From IMG/VR virus record IMGVR_UViG_3300048999_000092, positions 1 through 24,067 of that record: DNA of 24,067 bases. One strand, given 5' to 3'. Below, piece by piece: positions 15,405 to 21,873 of the stretch (position 1 is its first letter; every line of letters starts with the position of its first letter). The notes under the pieces were generated by a model that was not told where the DNA came from, did no database searches, and saw nothing but the letters and a program-made list of their open reading frames with translations. This DNA comes from a virus. The position numbers and the translations under genes are program-made.

Positions 15405-15632
15405 TCACTGTGTGACGTCCGGTTCGTCGTGGCGTTCCCACGCGGTGCCCGGGAGTATCGGCCAGTTGCGGGAGTCGTACTCGAGCGGATCCGGTTCGGC
15501 CGGCGGCGGTTCGACCACCCGCCGGATCGCGATCAGCGTCGCCTCGCACGAGTGCCGGCCGCGCTGCTGGATGAGTTGCCGAACCTCGGCGACCTGCGTC
15601 GCCGGGTCAGGCGTGGATAGGGTGTCGTTCAC
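15405..15632 (-). CDS. Small protein of unknown function in lysogeny operon
   Basis: A 75-aa protein starting at GTG 15632 with GGAGG eight bases upstream on the minus strand. It has a helical N-terminal half (ATQVAEVRQLIQQRGRHSCE, then ATLIAIRRVV) and a Pro/Asp/Trp-rich C-terminal half. No membrane segment or known motif is visible. Small size, helix-rich start and place downstream of the integrase would be compatible with an accessory regulator, but I would leave the function open. Confidence 0.68.
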   Translation of the reverse strand: MNDTLSTPDPATQVAEVRQLIQQRGRHSCEATLIAIRRVVEPPPAEPDPLEYDSRNWPILPGTAWERHDEPDVTQ

Positions 15633-15659
15633 GGTTGGAACCTCCGATGTTCCGATCGA

Positions 15660-15695
15660 GGCCTCCGCTCGGTGCTCGTAACACCGGCGGAGGCC
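15660..15695. terminator. Possible hairpin terminator after the integrase gene
   Basis: GGCCTCCGC (15660-15668), a bulged T, CGGTG, loop CTCGTAA, CACCG, and GCGGAGGCC (15687-15695): a 14-bp stem with one bulge, just 10 bases past the integrase stop on the minus strand. No T-run follows, so it may be a weak terminator, an mRNA-stabilising element, or part of a recombination site. Confidence 0.5.
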
Positions 15696-15704
15696 GACTA
15701 CTTG

Positions 15705-16502
15705 TCAGGACGCGGCAAGGCGTCGTACGGCTTCTACCTTGGCTCGGTTCGCCACCTCGGTATAGATCTGAGTTGAGCTGAGCGACTGGTGCCGCATCAG
15801 CTCCTGAGTCACCCGCAGATCACGCGAGCCGCGCAACGTGTGGGTGCCGAACCAGTGGCGCAGCTGGTGGGCGGTGACGGCGTACCCGCACCGCCGGAAT
15901 GCCTGCGACACCGTCCGCGACACGGAGTTCGGCGTGACGTGCCCCAGGCGGCTGCCGCTAGGGAACCACCAACCCTCATCAGGGAAACCCCGCTGCAACT
16001 GCTGTACGACCTGGTGCACCGGCAACGCCGACAATTGGCCGCCCTTGCCCGTCACGTACAACCACTCGCCCTGGAAGTGCTCACCTTGGACCTTCGCGAT
16101 CTCGTGGACCCGCAGGCCCTCGAATGCCGCCAGCGCGATGTAGGCCCGCGCTCGCCTCGGTGCCACCTCGAGCACTGCGCTAAGTGCTGTCGAACCGGCG
16201 GGCCGAGGGATCCCCTTAGGCTGCGGTGGCCGCGGTACCCGCTCGGTCGGATCGTCATCGCGTAGCCCCTGCTCGACCAGCCACTGGTGCCAGGCGCGTG
16301 CCGATGTCGCGTACGTCTTCCGGGTCCAAGGGCTACGGCAGGCGGCGAGCCAGTTGATGATGTCCATGGTGGTGAGCGCGCCGGGGTCTTCGGCGCCGGC
16401 ATGTGCGCAAAGAGAGCGGATTCCTCCGATCCTCGTGTCGACCGTTTTCTCGCTTGCTCCGGCTGCTCGCATCCACTGTGACCACATCTCCAGGCCGTCC
16501 AT
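15705..16502 (-). CDS. int: Tyrosine integrase
   Basis: Site-specific recombinase that inserts and excises the prophage. The 265-aa protein has an N-terminal SAM-like core-binding domain (residues about 1-90: MDGLEMWSQWMRAAGAS, TRKTYATSARAWHQWL). A catalytic domain follows with all expected residues: Arg131 (GLRVHEI), Lys153 (VTGKGGQ), His212 and Arg215 (AHQLRHWFGTH), His238 (LMRHQSLS) and nucleophile Tyr247 (TQIYTEV). ATG 16502 is chosen because GGGAGG lies eight bases upstream; an in-frame codon at 16583 would overlap the repressor gene. At 265 aa it is compact and lacks an arm-binding domain. It follows the repressor gene by 22 bases in the same operon. Confidence 0.93.
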   Translation of the reverse strand: MDGLEMWSQWMRAAGASEKTVDTRIGGIRSLCAHAGAEDPGALTTMDIINWLAACRSPWTRKTYATSARAWHQWLVEQGLRDDDPTERVPRPPQPKGIPRPAGSTALSAVLEVAPRRARAYIALAAFEGLRVHEIAKVQGEHFQGEWLYVTGKGGQLSALPVHQVVQQLQRGFPDEGWWFPSGSRLGHVTPNSVSRTVSQAFRRCGYAVTAHQLRHWFGTHTLRGSRDLRVTQELMRHQSLSSTQIYTEVANRAKVEAVRRLAAS

Positions 16503-16524
16503 GGGACAGGCCTCCCAAAGGCGT

Positions 16525-16968
16525 TCACGCTGCCACCTGCACGGTCTGTGCAGGTTGTAACCTTCCAATCGTTGGAAAGTCACCGAGTGTTACAGGCTCG
16601 CGTGAATACCTAGCGGTAGTCACCGGTGGCGGCTCCGGTAGGTCGCCGCGGCCGCCGAGGAGTGTTGCCGGATGCACCCCGAGCGCGCCGGCAACGGCCT
16701 CAAGGTCATCGGTGGTGAACGGCGTCTTGCCCCGGAGCCGCTCCGAGAGGCTCTGCTGGGACATCCCGATCGATCGTGACAGCTGGACCTGAGTCACCTG
16801 CTGTCGGGCCATCTGCGCGCGCACTTCCGCTGCGACCAGGTCTGTCAGCCTGAACGGCGGTACCGCCTTGAGGGTGTGCTCATGACGAAGATCGTAAACG
16901 CTGAACCGGTCACCTACAAGGTGAGAAAGTAGATGAGCGTGCCAAGGGCGAGCGCTACTGGTTGACAC
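16525..16968 (-). CDS. Phage repressor, HTH (CI-like)
   Basis: A putative lysogeny repressor with a Xre/Cro-type helix-turn-helix: VRAQMARQQVTQVQLSRSI, then GMSQQSLSERLRGKTPFTTD, then LEAVAGALGVHPATLLGG. This region matches, residue by residue, the HTH of the divergent gene at 16999, so they are paralogues. The C-terminal 40 residues are Pro/Thr-rich without a peptidase domain. The start is uncertain. GTG 16968 (147 aa) has no ribosome site but stands seven bases from a TATAGC -10-like box, fitting leaderless translation. Inner GTG/ATG codons would cut the first HTH helix. Integrase follows in the same operon. Confidence 0.78.
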   Translation of the reverse strand: MSTSSARPWHAHLLSHLVGDRFSVYDLRHEHTLKAVPPFRLTDLVAAEVRAQMARQQVTQVQLSRSIGMSQQSLSERLRGKTPFTTDDLEAVAGALGVHPATLLGGRGDLPEPPPVTTARYSREPVTLGDFPTIGRLQPAQTVQVAA

Positions 16969-16990
16969 AGTACTGGCTATACCGGTAGAA
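16962..16990 (+). promoter_or_regulatory. Rightward early promoter
   Basis: TTGACA (16962-16967), a 17-base spacer, TAGAAC (16985-16990). The predicted transcript start falls at or next to ATG 16999, eight bases after the -10 box. No ribosome site exists there, so the mRNA is probably leaderless. It overlaps two exact copies of ACTGGCTAT. Confidence 0.65.
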
Positions 16991-17000
16991 CACTGGCTAT
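16972..17000. promoter_or_regulatory. Operator-like direct repeats ACTGGCTAT
   Basis: ACTGGCTAT occurs at 16972-16980 and 16992-17000, 20 bp apart (about two helical turns). A weaker version (ACTGGTT) starts at 16957. The copies lie on the leftward -10 box and between the rightward -10 box and start codon, where a repressor would be expected to bind. Confidence 0.55.
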
Positions 17001-17005
17001 GACAG
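16976..17005 (-). promoter_or_regulatory. Leftward lysogeny promoter (tentative)
   Basis: On the minus strand: CTGTCA (17005-17000), an 18-base spacer, TATAGC (16981-16976), then seven bases to GTG 16968. It overlaps the rightward promoter, so one protein bound here could control both. The -35 match is modest. Confidence 0.45.
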
Positions 17006-17235
17006 AGAGCACAGCCGCAGTGCAGGTCGGGGAGAACGTCCGACTGGAGCTGGCACGGGCACGCAAGTCGCAGAGCTGGCTTGCCGGCGTCCTTCAGATC
17101 TCTCAGCAGAGCGTCTCGTCCCGCCTCCGCGGCGAGGTCGCCTTCAACGTCGACGAGCTGACGCATCTCGCGGCCGCCCTCGACGTGTCGGTGGCTTCGC
17201 TGCTCGCAGAGCCGCGGCAGTCCGCCGCGTCCTGA
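16999..17235 (+). CDS. Cro-like HTH regulator, paralogue of the repressor
   Basis: A 78-aa DNA-binding protein that consists of little more than a helix-turn-helix domain: VRLELARARKSQSWLAGVL, then QISQQSVSSRLRGEVAFNVD, then LAAALDVSVASLLAE. It shares the SQQS-S-RLRG core and the following helix pattern with the divergent gene at 16525-16968. First gene of the rightward operon, with a promoter directly at its ATG and no Shine-Dalgarno sequence (likely leaderless). By position it should be the Cro-type lytic regulator, although the reverse assignment cannot be excluded. An excisionase role is less likely given the Xre-type fold. Confidence 0.83.
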   Translation: MTESTAAVQVGENVRLELARARKSQSWLAGVLQISQQSVSSRLRGEVAFNVDELTHLAAALDVSVASLLAEPRQSAAS

Positions 17236-17237
17236 TC

Positions 17238-17311
17238 GGTCGGCCCGCGCAGCGTTGCCTCTCGCGCGCCGGCAGTGGTTCCCCCCGTCTGCTGCCCCGC
17301 GTGGGCCGACC
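17238..17311. other. Intergenic region with 9-bp inverted repeat
   Basis: The 103-base gap 17236-17338 holds GGTCGGCCC (17238-17246) and its inverse GGGCCGACC (17303-17311), 56 bases apart. It could fold into a long-range stem after the Cro-like gene. I see no clear promoter. Confidence 0.3.
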
Positions 17312-17338
17312 CCCAATCGTTGATCGGAGCAACAACCC

Positions 17339-17854
17339 ATGAAGCAGTTCCCGCAGTACGCGGACCGGCCTCCGGTCGTCGTCGACCAGTACGAGCTGGT
17401 CCACGCGGCCGAGGCCCGGCGGCCGCGGCGTACCCCGCCGACCGGCGCGATCCTGTTCGCGATCGTCGTCGCCCTGGTGATCGTCGCCGTCGCTGGCTGG
17501 CTGGTGATGACCGACAGCCCCGCTCGAGGTGCCGCCGACCACGCCGCCGTACCGAGCGCCCGGCCCGGCCCGGCCGTCCCGCAGCACAAGACAGCCGAGA
17601 AGTCGCCGGCGGCTCCGACCTCGGTCAGCGAGGACGGCATGTACATCGTCGGGAAGCAGATCAGGGTTGGGACGTACCGCGCGACGTGCGGTACTCGGTC
17701 GACGTGCATCTGGCAGCGGTACCAGGCGCTCGGTGGGGTCCTGACGTCGGTGGCCGGCGGTACTGCGATGCCGGGGCAGTCCGTGGTGGTCGAGCTGGGT
17801 AAGGCTGACTTCAGCTTCGGAGTGCTCGGCTTCGGCGTCTGGACGATCCGGTGA
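17339..17854 (+). CDS. Membrane-tethered extracytoplasmic protein
   Basis: A 171-aa protein with a short cytoplasmic start, a strong membrane segment (AILFAIVVALVIVAVAGWLV, about residues 37-56), a Pro/Ala-rich linker, and a C-terminal beta domain. That domain carries DGMYIVGKQIRVGTYRAT, a cysteine pair (ATCGTRSTCIW), and ends in FSFGVLGFGVWTIR. The domain resembles a small module common in secreted actinobacterial proteins (pattern: G-x-Y-x-V-G-x-x-I-x-x-G-T-Y followed by C and W). Predicted to be anchored with the domain outside. GGAG lies nine bases before ATG 17339. As an early or immunity-region gene it could modify the host surface or exclude other phages; this is inference. Confidence 0.78.
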   Translation: MKQFPQYADRPPVVVDQYELVHAAEARRPRRTPPTGAILFAIVVALVIVAVAGWLVMTDSPARGAADHAAVPSARPGPAVPQHKTAEKSPAAPTSVSEDGMYIVGKQIRVGTYRATCGTRSTCIWQRYQALGGVLTSVAGGTAMPGQSVVVELGKADFSFGVLGFGVWTIR

Positions 17855-18108
17855 GCGCCGACGTGGTTGCCCCTGAGCCCGAGATCGACTTCAGCAAGGT
17901 CGAGAGGCTGAGGCAGGCCGAGATCACTGCGATGTGGCGCGCACACTTCCGCCGGAAGGAGATGCGGGCGGAGAAGACGCCTGTCGCCAGAGCGCTCGGC
18001 GAGGCGCTGCTCGTGTTGTCCAGCCTCGGCTCGAAGTTCGAACTCAGTGACTGGGATCGGGGTCGTGCTGCCGATGCCGCGCGGCGCATCACTGAGGTGC
18101 TCTCGTGA
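17851..18108 (+). CDS. Small early protein, unknown function
   Basis: An 85-aa protein starting at GTG 17851, overlapping the previous stop (GTGA). Charged and helical (FSKVERLRQAEITAMWRAHF, RRKEMRAEKTPVARALGEAL). No metal site, membrane segment or recognisable family. It is one of four consecutive small genes joined by stop-start overlaps in the early operon, so it is probably translated by coupling. The basic helical middle could contact nucleic acid, but there is no specific evidence. Confidence 0.72.
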   Translation: MSADVVAPEPEIDFSKVERLRQAEITAMWRAHFRRKEMRAEKTPVARALGEALLVLSSLGSKFELSDWDRGRAADAARRITEVLS

Positions 18109-18377
18109 GCGCGCTGATCGTGACCGTGGTCGATGCGTTCAACCGGCACGGCAGCTTCACCGCCCGTGCAGTCGAGCACAGCCTGGCCGTAGAACTGCGC
18201 CACGTCGACACCGGCGCCTACGCCGCGGTTGTGTGGCTGCCGGCTGGCGGGGAGTGGGCCTGGCACACCAGGCCGACTGGATCCGACACGCACCGGTTGT
18301 TGCCGAAGGCCACCACGGTTGAGGAAGTGGTGCGCGCTGTCGCTACGTCGGTCCTCGATGAGGGGCCGAGGCGGTGA
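18105..18377 (+). CDS. Small early protein, unknown function
   Basis: A 90-aa protein with GTG start overlapping the previous stop (GTGA). Mixed alpha/beta appearance: strands with ALIVTVVDAFNRHGSFTARA and AYAAVVWLPAGGEWAWHTRP, then a C-terminal helix (VEEVVRAVATSVLDEG). It has no catalytic motif that I recognise. The Trp-rich middle suggests a compact folded domain and not a disordered linker. Confidence 0.72.
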   Translation: MSALIVTVVDAFNRHGSFTARAVEHSLAVELRHVDTGAYAAVVWLPAGGEWAWHTRPTGSDTHRLLPKATTVEEVVRAVATSVLDEGPRR

Positions 18378-18673
18378 CCGCCGTGGTCGACGAGCGCCCG
18401 CACTACCGCTCGGCTGAGCAGCTACTCGCTGACGCCCTCGAGGGAACCGCGCCGCACCTGACCAACGTGGTCGCGGGCAAGCTCGGCCCGGCGACCACGG
18501 CCGAGCTCGCGAAGGCGGTCGCCCGCGCGACCGACCTGGCCGTACGCCGGCGTGCTGACGAGTCGACCGCGGCACGTCTGCGTGCGCTGTATGAGCTGAT
18601 CGAGGCCGGCGTCGACGGGATCCCGGACTGCTCGACCGACGAGGCCGCGATCGAGCAGGTGTCGCGTGGCTGA
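18374..18673 (+). CDS. Small helical early protein, unknown function
   Basis: A 99-aa protein with GTG start overlapping the previous stop (GTGA). Largely helical and Ala/Arg/Glu-rich (EQLLADALEGTAPHLTNVV, AELAKAVARATDLAVRRRAD, RLRALYELIEAGVDGI). No membrane segment or zinc motif. Its end overlaps the following gene's GTG by eight bases. The helical repeats could mediate protein interaction. Function is open. Confidence 0.72.
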   Translation: MTAVVDERPHYRSAEQLLADALEGTAPHLTNVVAGKLGPATTAELAKAVARATDLAVRRRADESTAARLRALYELIEAGVDGIPDCSTDEAAIEQVSRG

Positions 18674-18980
18674 CCAAGAGCTGTCCCTCGAGCCCACCGA
18701 GCACGAGGGGCCACGGTCCGGGGGTGCGGCTGCTACCGCACCCCCGGACCCGATGACATCGGTCGAGTTCGACTCGATCGTCGCCCTCATCTGGCACGAC
18801 CTCGACAGCGACCGTTGCCGAGTCGGTGACCTCCTGGCCGACGCGCTCGGGTTCATCGGTGGCATCGCGCTCGGCGTCGACACCGACCCGCACGAAGCCG
18901 ACCGGGCAACCGCCGTACTGCGGGCCATGGAGCAGCGGGCCCTGTTCGGCCCCTACCACGACCAGGAGGACCACCGGTGA
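18666..18980 (+). CDS. Small early protein with internal hairpin, unknown function
   Basis: A 104-aa frame from GTG 18666. Its first 29 residues are low-complexity (Pro, Glu, Gly, Ala), and the folded-looking part begins at Met30 (MTSVEFDSIVALIWHDLDSD, then LLADALGFIGGIALGVDTDP). A perfect 15-bp hairpin (18715-18750) lies in the low-complexity segment, just before ATG 18753. The true start could therefore be 18753 (75 aa), with the hairpin as a regulatory element. The stop overlaps the annealing protein gene (GTGA). Family not recognised. Confidence 0.68.
   Translation: MADQELSLEPTEHEGPRSGGAAATAPPDPMTSVEFDSIVALIWHDLDSDRCRVGDLLADALGFIGGIALGVDTDPHEADRATAVLRAMEQRALFGPYHDQEDHR
18715..18750. other. 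Perfect 15-bp hairpin inside the early operon
   Basis: GGTCCGGGGGTGCGG (18715-18729), loop CTGCTA, CCGCACCCCCGGACC (18736-18750). It is as strong as the terminator at 14768 but lies within an open frame, three bases before an in-frame ATG. Candidate attenuator, transcription pause or translation control element. Confidence 0.6.
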
Positions 18981-20008
18981 CCGTCACCGACACCCCACCG
19001 GCCGACGTTCCGGCACCACCACCAGCCGAGCCCAGCATCGCGAAACTCGCAGCCGCGCTCGCCCGCGTCCAGGTCGAGCTGCCCCCGATCCGCAAGGCCG
19101 AGACCGGCGAGGTGTCCGGAACCAACAAGGACGGCAAGTTCTTCAGCTACAAATACTCGTACGCCGACCTGGCAGCGGTGTCCGCCGCGATCATGCCGCT
19201 GCTCGGCAAGAACGGGCTGTCGTTCACCAGCTGGCCGTCGACGACCCCGCGCGGATTCATGCTCCGGTACTACCTGCTGCACGAGTCCGGCGAGCAGATG
19301 GCAGGCGAGTACCCGCTCCCAACTGGTGAACGGGTCACAGCACAGCAGCTCGGCTCGGCGATCACCTACGCCCGCCGGTACTGCCTATGCGCAGTGACCG
19401 GTGTCGCCCCGGATGACGACGACGATGCGGCCGCGGCCGATGGTGCGAAGGCCCAACAGCGGGCCGAGCAGCACGAAGAGCTCGACGCCGAGCTCTCACA
19501 CGCTCGTGACGAGGTACGGGGCGCATGGGCCACGCAGTACGGCCCGTTCGACCAGGCGAAGGCCGGTGAGATGTTCAAGGCCTGGTCCAAGGGCACGACG
19601 TTGCTCGGGGCTACCGCTGGGCAGCTCCGAGCGTTCGCCGGCTACATCCACGCCCAACCGGCAGCGGACGCCGGCAGTGAGCCGACCGTGCTGCCGCCCG
19701 CCGAGAATCCCGCGACCGACAAGCCGCCGGCCGAGCCGCGGAAGATGACCAAGCTTCAGCAGGGCAAGCTGTTCGCCCTGTTCAGCGACATCGGGTACAC
19801 CGCGGCCGCCGACCAGCGCTCGTTCCTGTCGAAGGCCTTGGAACGCGAGATCAAGTCGCGGTCCGAGCTGACCGTGGACGACGCGAAGATCGTGATCGAC
19901 ATCCTCGAGGAAGCCGTCTCCGGGCCTGCCGCCGGCGCCCAAAGCGCGTCCGGTGAGACCCGTGTGCCTGCAGGCCCGGAGACACCACCTGAGGACGGTG
20001 GGCGATGA
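18977..20008 (+). CDS. erf: ERF-family single-strand annealing protein
   Basis: Recombination protein that anneals complementary single strands, used in phage replication and genome circularisation. The 343-aa protein shows the ERF core: FFSYKYSYADLAAVSAAIMP (residues about 55-74), LGKNGLSFTSWP, a strand pair with LRYYLLHESGEQMAGEYPLP, and the conserved QQLGSAITYARRYCLCAVTG (123-142) followed by an aspartate run (146-150). The remainder is a Glu/Ala-rich linker and a helical C-terminal domain (MTKLQQGKLFALFSDIGY) that may bind a partner such as the host SSB. GTG 18977 overlaps the previous stop. It pairs logically with the RusA-like resolvase gene downstream. Confidence 0.88.
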   Translation: MTVTDTPPADVPAPPPAEPSIAKLAAALARVQVELPPIRKAETGEVSGTNKDGKFFSYKYSYADLAAVSAAIMPLLGKNGLSFTSWPSTTPRGFMLRYYLLHESGEQMAGEYPLPTGERVTAQQLGSAITYARRYCLCAVTGVAPDDDDDAAAADGAKAQQRAEQHEELDAELSHARDEVRGAWATQYGPFDQAKAGEMFKAWSKGTTLLGATAGQLRAFAGYIHAQPAADAGSEPTVLPPAENPATDKPPAEPRKMTKLQQGKLFALFSDIGYTAAADQRSFLSKALEREIKSRSELTVDDAKIVIDILEEAVSGPAAGAQSASGETRVPAGPETPPEDGGR

Positions 20009-20136
20009 GCGAGCCGCGGTACGACTACGGCGAGACGGGTTGCCTGTCCTGCGGGTCGGTGATCGTGCTCGCGATCGGCACGCTCGGCCTGATGGGCTGG
20101 TACGTCGTCGAGGTGCTCCGGATGGTGCTGTCGTGA
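20005..20136 (+). CDS. 43-aa membrane protein, unknown function
   Basis: A very small gene with ATGA overlap at the start and GTGA overlap at the end. The product has a CLSCG motif at residues 13-17 and one hydrophobic segment (SVIVLAIGTLGLMGWYVVEV), so it should be an inner-membrane microprotein. Coupling on both sides is the main evidence that it is real. No function can be assigned. Confidence 0.65.
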   Translation: MSEPRYDYGETGCLSCGSVIVLAIGTLGLMGWYVVEVLRMVLS

Positions 20137-20435
20137 CCCGGCGGAGCAAGACGGCACGGCGTACCGGTGCGCCCACGTGCGGCGGCTGCGGGGCGCGCGT
20201 GGTGTTCGTGAAGATGACGTACACCGGCAAGCGGCTGCCCGTCGATCCGCTGCCCGTTGCTGACGGCAACGTGTGTGCCCGACGCGTCGGCAACTACCTC
20301 CACGGCTGGGTTATCTCGGCCGAGCACCCCGCGGGCGGCCCGCCGATCTACCAGCGGTACGTCGCGCACCACGCCACGTGTGCCGATCGGCCGGCGCCCA
20401 AGGAACGCCCTGAACCTCCGCCCGCCCTGTTCTGA
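20133..20435 (+). CDS. Zinc-ribbon-like small protein
   Basis: A 100-aa protein with GTG start overlapping the previous stop. A basic N-terminus is followed by TCGGCGARVVFVKMTYTGKR with CxxC, then LPVDPLPVADGNV, and a later HHATC that completes a likely four-ligand zinc site. This pattern (CGGC, 'K-x-x-P-V-D', final H-x-x-C) is widespread in actinophage early regions. The biochemical role is not known to me; nucleic-acid binding is plausible. Confidence 0.75.
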   Translation: MTRRSKTARRTGAPTCGGCGARVVFVKMTYTGKRLPVDPLPVADGNVCARRVGNYLHGWVISAEHPAGGPPIYQRYVAHHATCADRPAPKERPEPPPALF

Positions 20436-20458
20436 ATCCCAACCCACCAAGGAGAACC

Positions 20459-20809
20459 GTGACCAGTGAAGTGAAGCTCGCCGGGCGCCTGCCTGCCTCG
20501 CCCGAGAGCAACGGCATGGGGTCGGTGATTGCCGACCTGCTCAAGACGCCCAAGGAACAACGCCTGTACGTCGTCTGGGGCGACGTTCTGAAGATCGAGC
20601 GGAACCTGGACACCGGCGACGAGGTGCCCACGCTGCGGGTGCTGAAGATCGAGCCGCTCGGCCTGGTCGACGAGGTGTCGCAGGCGATCCAGGTCGAGGT
20701 GATGCGGAAGGCCGAGGAGCGCCTGGGTCACACGCCGCTGCCGTTCGACCAGCACGACCCGGACGGCGTGACCCTGCTGCCCGGCACGGGTGACGAGGAG
20801 GAGGACTGA
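20459..20809 (+). CDS. Early protein of unknown function
   Basis: A 116-aa acidic protein with AAGGAG ribosome site before GTG 20459. It has a folded-looking centre (QRLYVVWGDVLKIERNLDTG, then VPTLRVLKIEPLGLVDEV) followed by a helix (AIQVEVMRKAEERLGHTPLP) and an acidic tail. No catalytic or metal motif. Its position between the annealing protein and the resolvase suggests a link with recombination or replication, but this is only context. Confidence 0.72.
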   Translation: MTSEVKLAGRLPASPESNGMGSVIADLLKTPKEQRLYVVWGDVLKIERNLDTGDEVPTLRVLKIEPLGLVDEVSQAIQVEVMRKAEERLGHTPLPFDQHDPDGVTLLPGTGDEEED

Positions 20810-21036
20810 TGCCGCGGTTCAGCAACCCGTACGACGACATGCTGACCACGGCCAAGGTTGAGCAGCTGCTCGAGCAGTTCGGCGCCGACGACTTCACCGA
20901 CTCGCGCACGCTCGCTGACCACCTGGTCGCCCGGTCGACGCTGTGCGAGTTCCTGACCAGCAAGGGCCAAGTGCGGATCACGTACGACCTTCGCCCGCAG
21001 GCCGACACCCCAGCACCAGCACCGGATCCCGAGTAG
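20809..21036 (+). CDS. Small acidic early protein, unknown function
   Basis: A 75-aa protein whose ATG overlaps the preceding stop (TGATG). Helical N-terminal part (YDDMLTTAKVEQLLEQFGAD, then SRTLADHLVARSTLCEFLTS) and a Pro-rich end. No motif recognised. Translational coupling and direct continuation into the RusA-like gene (two-base gap) place it in the same recombination block. Confidence 0.72.
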   Translation: MPRFSNPYDDMLTTAKVEQLLEQFGADDFTDSRTLADHLVARSTLCEFLTSKGQVRITYDLRPQADTPAPAPDPE

Positions 21037-21038
21037 CG

Positions 21039-21503
21039 GTGACCGAGTGGGCCGTGATGTTCCACGGCGACCCGGTGACGCAGGGATCGATGACCTGCAA
21101 GGGCAGACATCTGCCCGGCAGTCACCAGAACCTGCAACCCGACAACGAGACCGAGCTGAAGCACTGGCGCGCTCTCGTTGAGAAGGCCGGGCGGGCCCTA
21201 CCAGTCACGGGGCTGGTAGGGCCCCTGCGTGTGCGCGCTGTCCACACGATCGCGCGGCCGCGCACGATCCCGCTTCGGGTCCGCGCCTGGCCGATGGTCG
21301 TCGGTAGCGGCGACGTCGACAAGTTCGGCCGCGCGCTGCTCGACGGCCTCGCGCAATCCGGTGTCTTCGGCAACGACGCCCAGGTCTGCCACCTGAACAT
21401 CGCGAAGCGCTACCCCGACTCCCCATCCGTCCCGTGGATCAACCGGGCCGATCACCTCGACCGGCCCGGCGTAGTGATCCGCATCTACCCGATTGGAGCG
21501 TGA
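21039..21503 (+). CDS. rusA: RusA-like Holliday junction resolvase
   Basis: Dimeric endonuclease that cuts four-way DNA junctions so that replicating or recombining DNA can be packaged. The 154-aa protein has the RusA pattern: an N-terminal strand with FHGDPVTQGSM, then GSGDVDKFGRALLDGLAQSG with Asp92, Asp94 and Lys95, and VFGNDAQVCHL with Asp113. These match the catalytic acids of the family. GTG 21039 is selected because it follows the previous stop by two bases; the ribosome site is weak, so coupling is likely. It works logically with the ERF-type annealing protein upstream. Confidence 0.88.
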   Translation: MTEWAVMFHGDPVTQGSMTCKGRHLPGSHQNLQPDNETELKHWRALVEKAGRALPVTGLVGPLRVRAVHTIARPRTIPLRVRAWPMVVGSGDVDKFGRALLDGLAQSGVFGNDAQVCHLNIAKRYPDSPSVPWINRADHLDRPGVVIRIYPIGA

Positions 21504-21510
21504 CCCACCC

Positions 21511-21873
21511 ATGGTGATGATCCAGAGCCCCGAGCTGCCCGACCCGCAGCCGGCGCCTGAGGGCTGTATCTGCCGCGACGCTCCCGGCTGGTACCCCGGA
21601 CGCCCGTCAGCCGAGCTGTGCCCCGTCCACGGGCCGCACGCGCGCGTCTGCCCGAGCGTCCGTTTCCTGACCACCAGCTGGCGCTCCGAGGGCGCTGGAT
21701 GGCGCTGCCCGCCCTGCGGAGCGCAGTGGACCCTGACCCGCGTCACCGAGGCCCCTGAGCCCCACGTGACGCCGCACGGCACCCATCCACGCAGCGAGTG
21801 CGGCCCGCAGTGGTGCAGCCTGCTCCCGCCCCGCCCGACGATGCACTGGGTACGCGACGAGGTGGCCGGCTAA
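21511..21873 (+). CDS. Cysteine-rich zinc-finger-like protein, unknown function
   Basis: A 120-aa protein with many paired cysteines and histidines: CICRD, CPVHGPH, VCPSVRF, a clear RCPPCGAQW ribbon, and CGPQWCSLL. It probably binds more than one zinc ion. GGAG at 21495 supports ATG 21511, though ATG 21517 and an upstream TTG 21493 are alternatives. The stop overlaps the next ATG (TAATG). It belongs to a run of Cys/His-rich small proteins in this part of the genome. Confidence 0.72.
   Translation: MVMIQSPELPDPQPAPEGCICRDAPGWYPGRPSAELCPVHGPHARVCPSVRFLTTSWRSEGAGWRCPPCGAQWTLTRVTEAPEPHVTPHGTHPRSECGPQWCSLLPPRPTMHWVRDEVAG

Noticed and set aside
15633-15704. Phage attachment site next to the integrase
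   Set aside because: A strong hairpin is present, but I see no tRNA-like or other recognisable core sequence, and without the host site the core cannot be defined.
16970-17946. Upstream extension of the repressor frame to a 473-aa minus-strand protein
   Set aside because: The extension is antisense to the Cro-like gene and the membrane-tethered protein, and runs through the divergent promoter region. Only the part from about 16968 down looks like a protein domain.
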